A stretch of 64,000 nt of DNA from Actinopolyspora halophila DSM 43834. Its GTDB lineage: Bacteria > Actinomycetota > Actinomycetes > Mycobacteriales > Pseudonocardiaceae. The translations under genes were made by a program, and so were the position numbers. The DNA is taken from NCBI RefSeq assembly GCF_000371785.1, contig NZ_AQUI01000002.1:1591276-1655275 (forward strand), given 5' to 3'. This document shows positions 8,254 through 16,778 of the stretch, one piece after another. The notes beneath the pieces were generated by a model, which ran no database searches, was not told the DNA's origin, and was given only the letters and a program-made list of their open reading frames with translations. Every line of letters starts with the position of its first letter. Within the stretch, counting starts at the first letter, position 1.

Positions 8254-9309
8254 ATGGTCTGGATGCTCTACGGAGCCACCGGTTACACCGGCAGGCTGAT
8301 CGCCGAGCTGGCTGTTCGGCGCGGACACGAGCCCGTGCTGGCCGGGCGCGACGCGCGGAAGCTGGCCGACATCGCGATCCCGCTCGGCCTGGAGTACCGG
8401 ACGCTCGACCTGCGGGACTCCGGCGGGCTCGAGCGCGGACTGCGCGACGTCGACGCCGTGGCGCACTGCGCGGGGCCCTTCTCCCGCACCGCCGCGCCCG
8501 TGGTGGAGGCCTGCCTGCGGACCGGAACCCACTACCTGGACATCACGGGCGAGATCGAGGTGTTCGAGGCGATCTTCGGACGCGACGAGCGAGCCGCGTC
8601 CGAGGGAGTGACCCTGCTTCCCGGGGCCGGCTTCGACGTGGTGCCCACCGACTGCCTGGCGGCCATGGTGGCCGCCGAACTGCCCGGCGCCACCGATCTG
8701 GACCTGGCCTTCCGCCCCGTGGGCGGGGTGAGTCCGGGGACGGTCAAGAGCGCCCTGGAAGGCGTCGGACTGGGCGGCCGGGTGCGCGTGGACGGCATGC
8801 TGCGCACCGTGCCGGTGGGCTGGCGCAGGCGCAGCGTCGAGTTCCCATCGGGGACGCGGACGGTGAGCTCGCTGCCCTGGGGCGACGTGGCTACGGCCTA
8901 CCGCAGCACCGGCATAGGCACGATCACCGCTTTCGCCGCGCTGCCCGGCCTGAACCGGGTGGGAAGGCGCTCTGAAGGCGTGATCGGCCGGCTGCTCGCC
9001 ACTCCCGCGGTGCGCCGGAGTGCCGAGACCGCGGTTGACCTCCTCGTGCGCGGTCCGGCGAGCAGCACCAGGGCCAACGGCAGAGTCGAGGTCTACGCCG
9101 AGGCCGGTGATCAGCAGGGCAATGGTGTCCGTGCCGCGCTCGTCGGGCCGGACACCTACGAGCTGACCGCGGAATCCGTGCTGCGGATCGTCCGTGCGCT
9201 GGAGCGGGGTGAGCCCGCGGCCGGAGTGCGGACGCCGGCCACCGCGTTCGGGGCCGACTTCGTGCGGGAGCTGCCCGGAGTACGGGTGGTGGAACCCGAG
9301 CACTTCTGA
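8254..9309 (+). CDS. Saccharopine dehydrogenase-like NAD(P)-binding protein (trans-acting enoyl reductase family)
   Basis: A 351-residue soluble oxidoreductase. The N-terminal Rossmann motif GATGYTGRLIAE lies at about residues 6-17, and LAGRDARKLADIA follows in the position that usually senses NADP. Family segments DAVAHCAGPFSRTAAPVVEA and GTHYLDITGEIEVFEAIF follow, with GAGFDVVPTDCLAA in the middle. In mycobacteria this family includes the trans-acting enoyl reductase of phenolic glycolipid synthesis; no polyketide synthase is near here, so the substrate is unknown. It lies 104 bases after the GDT1 gene; the ATG follows GGAAAGG. Confidence 0.85.
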   Translation: MVWMLYGATGYTGRLIAELAVRRGHEPVLAGRDARKLADIAIPLGLEYRTLDLRDSGGLERGLRDVDAVAHCAGPFSRTAAPVVEACLRTGTHYLDITGEIEVFEAIFGRDERAASEGVTLLPGAGFDVVPTDCLAAMVAAELPGATDLDLAFRPVGGVSPGTVKSALEGVGLGGRVRVDGMLRTVPVGWRRRSVEFPSGTRTVSSLPWGDVATAYRSTGIGTITAFAALPGLNRVGRRSEGVIGRLLATPAVRRSAETAVDLLVRGPASSTRANGRVEVYAEAGDQQGNGVRAALVGPDTYELTAESVLRIVRALERGEPAAGVRTPATAFGADFVRELPGVRVVEPEHF

Positions 9310-9516
9310 GGACGGGCCCTCGGTGCGGCAGGGAGTCGACCCCGGTGCTCCGCCGGGAGGTCGGGAGGGCACGTGGTCTCGTGAGCGGCCGATGCTCCGA
9401 ACGGATGATCTTTGTGCTCTTTCCCCCAGCGGCGCGTTCGGATTCAGTACTCTCGAGCTCGATGTCGTCACGACGAGTGGCGTGAATTCGAACAGCCGAA
9501 CATAGCTGGAAAACCC

Positions 9517-9918
9517 ATGACCGAGTACGCCACCGATTCGATCGAGCTCACACTGGTTCCGGTCGACGGTACCGACAGTGTGGCGCTGGACCGTCTCACC
9601 GGTGCGTTGGCGTGCGAACTCCGCTCGCTGCGTCTCGATTCGGTGGAACGGTGGTTCCCCTCGCGAAGCGGGCCGGGAGCCGAAGGAGGCTCCGCGGTCC
9701 TGACCGATGTCGGGAAACTCTCCGTCGGAGGTCTGCTGCCCGGGTCGGGAGTCAAGGCGATGGTGGGATTGGTGCAGTCTTGGCTGCGCCGGAACGAACA
9801 GGACAGCGTGATCCTCCGGATGGGGGGCGACCACGTGGAGATCACCGGTTCTCCGACGCGCCGCTCCCACCAGCTGTTGAAGGACTTCTACCGCAGACAC
9901 GGCGGAGACGGGTGCTAG
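9517..9918 (+). CDS. Orphan EACC1 (effector-associated constant component 1) domain protein
   Basis: A 133-residue cytoplasmic protein with the pattern of EACC1 domains. Its N-terminus is a beta-rich segment (IELTLVPVDGTDSVALDRLT, LRSLRLDSVERWF). The centre is Gly/Leu-rich and hydrophobic (VGGLLPGSGVKAMVGLVQSW, LRRN). The C-terminus reads SVILRMGGDHVEITGSPTRR. In counter-invader systems EACC1 proteins are normally encoded beside an effector such as a caspase-like or trypsin-like protease; no such gene follows here. Instead it converges on the Wadjet operon 139 bases away. Start ATG at 9517 by similarity of length; the ribosome site (GCTGGAAAA) is weak. Confidence 0.7.
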   Translation: MTEYATDSIELTLVPVDGTDSVALDRLTGALACELRSLRLDSVERWFPSRSGPGAEGGSAVLTDVGKLSVGGLLPGSGVKAMVGLVQSWLRRNEQDSVILRMGGDHVEITGSPTRRSHQLLKDFYRRHGGDGC

Positions 9919-10057
9919 AACTTTCCGCTTCTGTTGACCTGGTGGGGTGTTTCGGCGCTGCCTGCCCGCGCCGAGAGAAGCCCCGATCCGGCCGGAGAAC
10001 ATCAGCGAGTCTTCCCGCCCGTCCTCCCGCGGAGGCGCTCCCGTCCGGGAACGGTGT

Positions 10058-11323
10058 TCAGAGCCCGGCGCGCAGTTCCGCGAGCAGCTCGGCGAGCACC
10101 GTCTCCTCCTCGACCGCCCGACCGGCCGTCGACATGAGCTCGGCCAGATCCGGATCCCACGGAGTGTCCACGGGAGTCCCATCCAGAATGGGCAGGTCGG
10201 TCCGTTCCGCCGAGGCGCGGTCCACCGCGGTGCGGTAGTCGGCGGCCGACATGCGCCACGGTGTGATCGTCCGGTGCGTCCACAGGGAGCGCATGGTCGA
10301 CAGCCCGGCCCAGTCGAAGTCCCCGTGGTAGTGCAGCACGGCACCGTCCGCGTTCAACCGGTCGAGCAGTTCCACGGCCGTGGTGGAGGGCCTTCCGGAG
10401 AGACAGACCAGCGGATGCCGGATCCCGCTGTCGACGGCAGCCTCCAGCACGCGCGGGTTCTCGCAGACCGCCACCACGGTGCCCGGAGCCACCAGTCTCT
10501 CCGGTGCGGCGCGCAGATCGAGCCCGGTCAGGTGCACGGGCAACCCCAGCTCCGTGCGCTCCCGCACCGCCGTGGCCCAGCCGCTCCCGCCGAGCAGCGG
10601 AAGTGCCCAGCACAGCACGGTGGCCGAAACGGCGTCCAGCGAAACCCCGCAGGCCTCCCACAGCGCGCGCCGGTCGCGCTCGTTGTTCGGGGGCTCGACC
10701 TCGTGCGCGATGGCGACGGCCCGCAGCACCACCCGGCTCAACGTGGTGCCGTTGTCCAGCAGGTGAGCCCCACCGGCCGCCGTGGCCAGCTCCGCGCGGG
10801 AGTGCCACTTCCGCGGAGCGGCACCCGCCGTGAGCACCAACCGGGAGAGCACCGCAGCGGCTCCACCGGCCACCGGCTCCAGATCCTGTTCGGCGACCCT
10901 GCCGTAATGGCGGATCCAGCGGATCCAGGGCTCGGCCCAGGGGCTGTCGGCCAGGCCCCGCGCGGCCAACGCGGAGGTGAACACCTCGGAGACCCGGTCG
11001 TGGCTCTCGGCGCGTGTTCCGGAGGAGGACTCACGCGAGTTCACCGGCCTGCCGTGCAGGATCTCGAGCGCCTCCTCCAGGCCGACCCCGAACCGACTCC
11101 CGCGCAGTGCCTTGTCCAGTTTGGACACATTGATCCTGGTGCCCTGTCCCCACATCGGACGACCGTAGAGCTCTCCCACGGTCCCGCGCGTCTCCTCGTC
11201 GGGCAGTTCCAGCCGGAAAGTGGGCGGGCGCCCGGAGGCCTCCAGCGCCTGCCTCGCCTGCTCCCACAGTCCGCGCAGCTCCGGAATGTCCCAGGCCGCG
11301 CGTATCTCCTCGACGTCGCTCAA
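10058..11323 (-). CDS. jetD: Wadjet nuclease subunit JetD (TIGR02679/DUF2399)
   Basis: A 421-residue protein, the Toprim-type nuclease of a Wadjet system that cleaves circular DNA once the JetABC motor has recognised it. The C-terminal DUF2399 (Toprim-like) domain shows the conserved acidic residues: Glu in VVAVCENPRVLEAA at about 288 and Asp-x-Asp in HYHGDFDWAGLSTM at about 335. The N-terminal part contains the DNA-contacting region (RGTVGELYGRPMWGQGTRI). The start is TTG at 11323, which overlaps the TGA of jetC as TTGA. Last gene of the operon, convergent with the EACC1 gene. Confidence 0.87.
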   Translation of the reverse strand: MSDVEEIRAAWDIPELRGLWEQARQALEASGRPPTFRLELPDEETRGTVGELYGRPMWGQGTRINVSKLDKALRGSRFGVGLEEALEILHGRPVNSRESSSGTRAESHDRVSEVFTSALAARGLADSPWAEPWIRWIRHYGRVAEQDLEPVAGGAAAVLSRLVLTAGAAPRKWHSRAELATAAGGAHLLDNGTTLSRVVLRAVAIAHEVEPPNNERDRRALWEACGVSLDAVSATVLCWALPLLGGSGWATAVRERTELGLPVHLTGLDLRAAPERLVAPGTVVAVCENPRVLEAAVDSGIRHPLVCLSGRPSTTAVELLDRLNADGAVLHYHGDFDWAGLSTMRSLWTHRTITPWRMSAADYRTAVDRASAERTDLPILDGTPVDTPWDPDLAELMSTAGRAVEEETVLAELLAELRAGL

Positions 11324-14300
11324 TGTTCCGCCCGTTCCAGGCCGCGGCCGTTCCACATCGTGTGGGTGCAGGCGATCCCGTGCCCACTTCGCGGTCGCAG
11401 CACGTCGTAGATGTGCATCGTCGGGATCTTGGGAGAGACGCCCCAACCGCTCGGCCAGGTGATCATCCAGTCCATGTCCAGATCCACGAGCAGGCCGAGC
11501 ATGCGCGCCACCGTCGGATCGTCGAGCCGCTCGAACGCCTCGTCCAGCAGCACCAGGCGCAGTGGCTGGTGCCGCTGGGCCGCCGACTCGATCGCATCGT
11601 AGAACGAAGCCGCCGCGGCGAACAGCGTCACGTAGGACACGAGTCGTGTCTCACCGGAGGAGAGCTGCCGCAACCGCCGGACCCGCGCGGCTCCGTCCGG
11701 GCCGGTGTCGCGCACCCGGACGGTGAACTCGTACCACTGCCGGTAGTCCAGCGCGTCGGCGAGGATCTCGGTGTAACCGCCGGAAACGCTCTCCCGCTGC
11801 GACTCGATCAGCTCGGTGAACACCCTGCGCAGCAGCGCGTCCTGGTCCTCGGTTCGGTCGGCGAACGGGGTGCGGATCACCTCGATGGCCTGCCGCATGT
11901 CCTCGCCGAGCGCGGTGGCCGGTTGCCAGTCCAACTGCACGTGGACCCCCTGGCTCGAGCGCGCTCCCTCCAGCACGCGGTTCATCCGCGCGCACAGGTC
12001 CTCGGCCGTGGCCATCTGGTCGCGCAGCCGCTCCGCCAGGTCGCGGATCAGGTAGTCGGCGAAGATCGTCCGGTACCGCTCGTTGAGGTACTCGCGCTGC
12101 TCGGCGAGGCGTTCGGCGATCTGCCGGGCGGCCTCGGCGACGGGCAGCGGGCCCTCCTCACCGATCACCGTCACGGCCAGCGCACCGGCACGTTCCTCGG
12201 TGGTGATGTCGTAGTGGCCGCTCAGCGACTGCTTCAACGGGTGCAGCTTGTCGTGCACCGCCTTGGTCCCCGGCGTGGCCGAACCGCTCGCCGGGACGGA
12301 CAGCAGCGCCTCGGCGGCCTCCGCGGTGTCGGCGGGTCTGCCGGGCAGCTCGTCCCCGGCGGCTTCCGCGGCGGCGGCCCAGAACGCGGGCAGCTCCGAC
12401 AGCTCCCGGAAGGAGGACGCGGCCTCGTCCGCCGCGGACTCCCGCCGGGAGAGCCGCTCCCGCGCGGAGGTCAGCTTCTCGGTGAGCTTGCCCACCTCCT
12501 CCCGTGCGGCCGAGGCCCGTTCCCGGAGGGCGGGCAGCTCCGTCCGCAACCTTTCGCGCTGTCCCTCGAGCTCGGCGACCTGCTCGGCCACCTGCCGCCC
12601 CTCGTCACCGACCGAGGCGGTCAGCTCGGACAGGGCGGCGGCCTGCTCCGCGTGGTGCTCGCAGTGCTGCTCGGCCACCGACTCGGCCGCCATCCGATCG
12701 GCCACCGTGGCGTCGTGGTGCAGCGCGGTCGCCCGGAGCTGCTCGAGCGTTCCCAGACAGCGCTTCTCGATGGCCTCGCGCAGCGACTCCAGCACGTCGC
12801 GCGCCTCGGTGGCGGCGGTGTTGGCGGCCCGGAGCACCTCGCTGTCCGCCTGCAACCCGGCCTGACCCGCAGCCCTCGTCAGCTCGGAGTGGGCCGCCTG
12901 CCAGCGTTGCTCGGCCTGCTCGTAAGCGCCGCGCAGCTTCGTCGCGGTCCGGTGGGAGTCGTCGGCGTCGTCCACCGCGCTGGCCAGCCTGGCGTGCGCG
13001 CTGAACAGCTCCCCGTCGTCCGGGTAGGACTCCAGCTCCCGCTCCAGCGTCTCCGCGTGCCGCACCGCCTCGGCGTGGTGCCGTTCGGCCCCGTCGAGCT
13101 CCGAGCGCAGTTCTGCCAGCTCGTTCTCCAACTCGGAGACGCGCCTGTCCCGTGCGGCCCGGCGCGCCCCGGCACCCACGTACTCAGCCGTGCCCTTGGC
13201 CCACGTTCCGGAGAGCACACCGCAGCGCCAGTGCCCCGCGGTGTCGACGCTCGGAGAACCGTCGTCCGCTCCCGCGGCCACGGCCCGGAGCAGCGCCGCG
13301 ACGCGTTCCGGGGAGACGGGGCAGTCCGGTTCCGGAGCGGGGACCAGCAGTTCCTCCAGACTCCTCCCCGGGACCGGTTCGCCGGGGGTGGCGATCAACT
13401 CGGCCGTGTCCGGGGCCACGGCCACCCCGTCGCCGGTCACCCACGCGTTCAGCAGGCCGCTCGCCTGCAACGCCCCCTCCAGACGGGCACACTCCACGGC
13501 GGAGAGCGACTCCGCGAAGTCGACCGTCCTGTGGAACGCCGCCCCCTCGGAGGGGAATCGTCCCGCCGTCGCCCAGCAAGGCCCGATCGGTTCGGGATCC
13601 ACCCCGGAACGCGACTCGGCCAGTTCGGCATCGCGGTCGGCGATCCTCGATCGGGTCTCGGAAACGGTCCGTTCGGCCGCGGCCACCCGTGCCCGCGCGT
13701 GGTGCAGCAACGGCCGGGCCCACTCGCGGACCCGTTCCCGGCCGCCCCTGGCGGCGAATCTGTCCGCCACGAGCTCCTCGACGGTGGGAAAGGCCGGTGG
13801 TTCGCCGAACTCCGCCGACTCGGCCGCGAGGGCGCTCCCGTGCCACCAGGTGTTCAGCCTGCGCACCAGATCCATGGCCGTGTCCGTCAGGTCCTGGCGC
13901 ACCTGGTTGCGCCGGGCGGCCGCCTCCGTGGCCGTGACCCTGGCCTGCTCGGCCTGCCTGCGGGTGTCGTCGACCTCGGCCTTCTGCCGATCGGAATCCG
14001 ACGCCTGCTGGTGCAGCGCCAGCGTCAGCGCGGCGCGTTCCCGCGCGGTCTCGGCCGCGTGCTCGGCCCGCTCGTCCACCTCGCGCAGCTGTGCGGCGAA
14101 TTCCTCGGTGTCCGGCTGCGGTGGTGTGTGCCGCTCGACGGTCAGCCACTCGGAGTCCGAGTCGGTGGTCGCACGCACGTACTCCGAGTGCACGGCCGCT
14201 TCCGCAGGCGGAACGGTGGGAACGGCGGGGACCAGCGACCGGTCCAGCCCGGAGGCGGCCAGTCGCTCGGCGCCCCGCTCACAGTGCTGGCCCACCGCGT

Positions 14301-15528
14301 CGACGTCCGAACTCAGCCTGCCCAGCGTGCCGAGCACCGTGGAAACGGACCGCTGCTCCTGATCACGGTGGTTGCCTGCAGTGCGCAGCGCGTTCTCGGC
14401 CGCCGAGCGCGCGCTTTCGACCAGGGCCCTGCGGTCGTGCAGGTTCTGCAGTTGAGTGTAGGCCGGGCTCTGCTGCAGTGCCTGCAGCGAGGACTCCAGC
14501 TCCCGGTCCCTGCGTTCCAGCGCGGAGATCCGTTCCTCGGAATCGGCCCGCGCGGACTGCTCGGAGCCGCATCGCTCGTCCAGCTCCTCGATGGTGGAAC
14601 GCAGCTCCCGACACTGCTGCCGCGTCGTCCGCACCGCCTCGGCCCCGGAACGCAGCAGGCCGAAGGCGTACTCGGAATAGGTCGACATGAACGTGGTCAG
14701 CGCGGTGTCGGCCGTGGTGAGCCGCAGGATGTTCTCCCGGATCGACTCCAGGTCCTCGAAGGAGGTGGCCAGCCGCTGCACCAGCGTCGAGTCCAGCGGG
14801 GGCAGCGCATCGGACAGGATCTGCTCGAGCTGCCCCTCCTGGACCTTCAGCCCCACGTCCGGATTGCGCAGCGTGCGTTGCAGATGCAGCAGATCGCCGT
14901 AGCGCTCGGCGCTTATCCCGTAGACGAGCTCGGCGATCCTGCCGCGGAAGGACTGCTCGTCGAAAACGTGCTCGGTCCCGAGCTCGTCACGCAGCTGGGT
15001 GGGGCCGAGCGGAACCTCGCCCGGCCCGATCAGCCGCAGATCGTGTTCCACCCTACGGTCGGTGATGAACCGCCACGAGTCGCTGATCTGGTTCGAGGAC
15101 GCGGCTGCCTTGACCCCGACCCCGCAGGTCAGGAACTGCTCGGTTCCGTCGTCGAGCCGTCTGCTCAGCTCGATCCAGGCATAGCCGATGCGATTGCCGC
15201 CGCCCTCGCGCTCCTCCAGCATGAGCCTTCTCATGCTGACCGTGTCGAAGCCCTTCGAACCGATCTGACGCAGGTCCCCGTCCAGACAGAGCGGCAGCAG
15301 CAGCTCCAGGGTGCGGGACTTCCCCGAACCGTTGGTTCCCTGGAAGATCGCGCGGCCGCCGTGCAGATCGAACGTCTGGTTCGTGTACTGCCAGATGTTG
15401 AGCACACCGCCCCTGCGCAGCCGCCAACGGTCCCCGTGGCCGGTGTTCTCGGCGCCGTCGACACCGGAAGCGGCGCGGCGGTGCCTGCCGCCCGCGCCGT
15501 CGAGCTGTGTCACCGCTTCGGTGCTCAA
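11320..15528 (-). CDS. jetC: Wadjet SMC-like ATPase JetC (TIGR02680)
   Basis: A 1402-residue SMC-like ATPase, the motor of the complex. Walker A GTNGSGKS lies at about residues 64-71 after NIWQYTNQTFDLHGGRAIFQ. Two long coiled-coil arms follow (about 330-600 and 830-1130, Glu/Arg/Ala-rich), with a hinge-like insert between. The C-terminal head has the ABC signature LRQLSSGETRLVSY and Walker B LRLVLLDEAFERLDD. JetC resembles MukB and is thought to extrude DNA loops. The TTG start at 15528 overlaps the jetB stop as TTGA, with GGAG ten bases upstream. An antisense frame of 1525 codons is a GC-bias shadow. Confidence 0.92.
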   Translation of the reverse strand: MSTEAVTQLDGAGGRHRRAASGVDGAENTGHGDRWRLRRGGVLNIWQYTNQTFDLHGGRAIFQGTNGSGKSRTLELLLPLCLDGDLRQIGSKGFDTVSMRRLMLEEREGGGNRIGYAWIELSRRLDDGTEQFLTCGVGVKAAASSNQISDSWRFITDRRVEHDLRLIGPGEVPLGPTQLRDELGTEHVFDEQSFRGRIAELVYGISAERYGDLLHLQRTLRNPDVGLKVQEGQLEQILSDALPPLDSTLVQRLATSFEDLESIRENILRLTTADTALTTFMSTYSEYAFGLLRSGAEAVRTTRQQCRELRSTIEELDERCGSEQSARADSEERISALERRDRELESSLQALQQSPAYTQLQNLHDRRALVESARSAAENALRTAGNHRDQEQRSVSTVLGTLGRLSSDVDAVGQHCERGAERLAASGLDRSLVPAVPTVPPAEAAVHSEYVRATTDSDSEWLTVERHTPPQPDTEEFAAQLREVDERAEHAAETARERAALTLALHQQASDSDRQKAEVDDTRRQAEQARVTATEAAARRNQVRQDLTDTAMDLVRRLNTWWHGSALAAESAEFGEPPAFPTVEELVADRFAARGGRERVREWARPLLHHARARVAAAERTVSETRSRIADRDAELAESRSGVDPEPIGPCWATAGRFPSEGAAFHRTVDFAESLSAVECARLEGALQASGLLNAWVTGDGVAVAPDTAELIATPGEPVPGRSLEELLVPAPEPDCPVSPERVAALLRAVAAGADDGSPSVDTAGHWRCGVLSGTWAKGTAEYVGAGARRAARDRRVSELENELAELRSELDGAERHHAEAVRHAETLERELESYPDDGELFSAHARLASAVDDADDSHRTATKLRGAYEQAEQRWQAAHSELTRAAGQAGLQADSEVLRAANTAATEARDVLESLREAIEKRCLGTLEQLRATALHHDATVADRMAAESVAEQHCEHHAEQAAALSELTASVGDEGRQVAEQVAELEGQRERLRTELPALRERASAAREEVGKLTEKLTSARERLSRRESAADEAASSFRELSELPAFWAAAAEAAGDELPGRPADTAEAAEALLSVPASGSATPGTKAVHDKLHPLKQSLSGHYDITTEERAGALAVTVIGEEGPLPVAEAARQIAERLAEQREYLNERYRTIFADYLIRDLAERLRDQMATAEDLCARMNRVLEGARSSQGVHVQLDWQPATALGEDMRQAIEVIRTPFADRTEDQDALLRRVFTELIESQRESVSGGYTEILADALDYRQWYEFTVRVRDTGPDGAARVRRLRQLSSGETRLVSYVTLFAAAASFYDAIESAAQRHQPLRLVLLDEAFERLDDPTVARMLGLLVDLDMDWMITWPSGWGVSPKIPTMHIYDVLRPRSGHGIACTHTMWNGRGLERAEH

Positions 15529-16778
15529 TACGGGGATTCTCCTTCCGGAAAGTCGAACAGGGCCGGGGCGGGTGGCTCCGGTGCGGGGAGGGGTTCCGGT
15601 TCGGCGGCGGGACCGGGATCCCCCTCGGGGACCGGAAGCCAACGGTGCGCGCTCGGGCTGAGCAGCCAGCCGTTCGGATCGCCGAGATCGTCCGGCGCCA
15701 GCACGCCCACCCGACGCAGCAGGTCCACCACCATCCGAATCAGCGAGTCCGGATCCTCGGTGGCGCGCCGCGACCACGTCGAGGGGTGGTTCTCCAGCAG
15801 TTCGGTGCAGACCCGCGTGAAATCCTGCCATGTCACCGGATGCCGGTGGTCCCCGGCGCGGGGGGTCGTCGAGTCCAGCAGTTTCGGCAGGGCGAGCTGA
15901 GCGATGCGGGCGACCGTCGACGTGCCGGGGAACGGGGTGTCGGTGAGGTAGTCCTGCGGATCCGCCGTGGCGATTCCCTCCGAACGTGACTCGGCGACGA
16001 TGCCGAAGTACCGCTCCAGCATCCGAGCCTCCCTGGCGCGATGCCTGCGCAGCCAGTTCGCCTGGCTCACCGGCAGGTCCTCGTAGTGCACCACGGGGTC
16101 CTCGACGAGTCTGCGGCGCACAGCCTGCTCGACCGTGGCCACGTGCGACCCTGCCGCGCCGGAGGACAGCGCCACCAGGTGCTCGGGCCCGGTCGCCTCG
16201 GCCAGCGGGCCGCTCAGCAGTTGACCGAGCAGATCGGTGTCGACCGTGATCAACGCTTCGGCCGCGGAGTCGTTCGCCGACGGTGCGACCGTGCCCTCGG
16301 TCTCGGTCAGCACCCCGAGGTCAACCAGGTGACGCAGCGCGGCGGTGAGGGCGCGACGGTCGGTGGGACCGTCGTCGACCACCAGTCCCGCCTCGGAGGC
16401 GTCCGAGTGGACGTCGGCGATCAGCCGGGAGAGCAGCACCTGCTTTCCGCTGCCGGTGAGCGTCGCGAGCGTCAGCGCCACGTACGCGTAACCCCGCGGG
16501 GACAGCGTGGGAACAGCCCGAGTCGGATCCGCACCGGGACCGGACTTGTACAGCCGCGCGTAGCGCCGGTGGATCACCAGCCGGTAGCCGAGCAGCGTGC
16601 TGAACATCTCCTGCAGCACGGCACGGTGCCGGTAGATCATCCCGAGCAGCTCGCCGTCCTGGCTCTCGGTGTGCAGCAGCGGTCTGCGCAGCAACGACCG
16701 CGCGCATCGGACCACGTTCGCCGCGTCGATGTCGCCGAGCCGGTCGAAACTCTCGATGCCGTGCTCCTCTCCGCTCAA
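15525..16778 (-). CDS. jetB: Wadjet subunit JetB (TIGR02678/DUF2398)
   Basis: A 417-residue protein of the DUF2398 family, proposed to act like the KITE protein MukE beside the SMC subunit. Family traits are the early VVRCARSLLRRPLLHTESQD and the central LGYRLVIHRRYARLYKSGPG, followed by PRGYAYVALTLATLTGSGKQ. The C-terminus is a Pro/Glu-rich tail (EGDPGPAAEPEPLPAPEPPA). The start is TTG at 16778, which overlaps the jetA TGA as TTGA with GGAG upstream; a later ATG would lose the conserved N-terminus. jetC follows with the same kind of overlap. Confidence 0.87.
   Translation of the reverse strand: MSGEEHGIESFDRLGDIDAANVVRCARSLLRRPLLHTESQDGELLGMIYRHRAVLQEMFSTLLGYRLVIHRRYARLYKSGPGADPTRAVPTLSPRGYAYVALTLATLTGSGKQVLLSRLIADVHSDASEAGLVVDDGPTDRRALTAALRHLVDLGVLTETEGTVAPSANDSAAEALITVDTDLLGQLLSGPLAEATGPEHLVALSSGAAGSHVATVEQAVRRRLVEDPVVHYEDLPVSQANWLRRHRAREARMLERYFGIVAESRSEGIATADPQDYLTDTPFPGTSTVARIAQLALPKLLDSTTPRAGDHRHPVTWQDFTRVCTELLENHPSTWSRRATEDPDSLIRMVVDLLRRVGVLAPDDLGDPNGWLLSPSAHRWLPVPEGDPGPAAEPEPLPAPEPPAPALFDFPEGESPY

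Noticed and set aside
11323-15900. Open plus-strand frame of 1525 codons opposite jetC
   Set aside because: The minus-strand SMC protein has all ATPase motifs; the opposite frame is an artefact of codon bias without recognisable domains.
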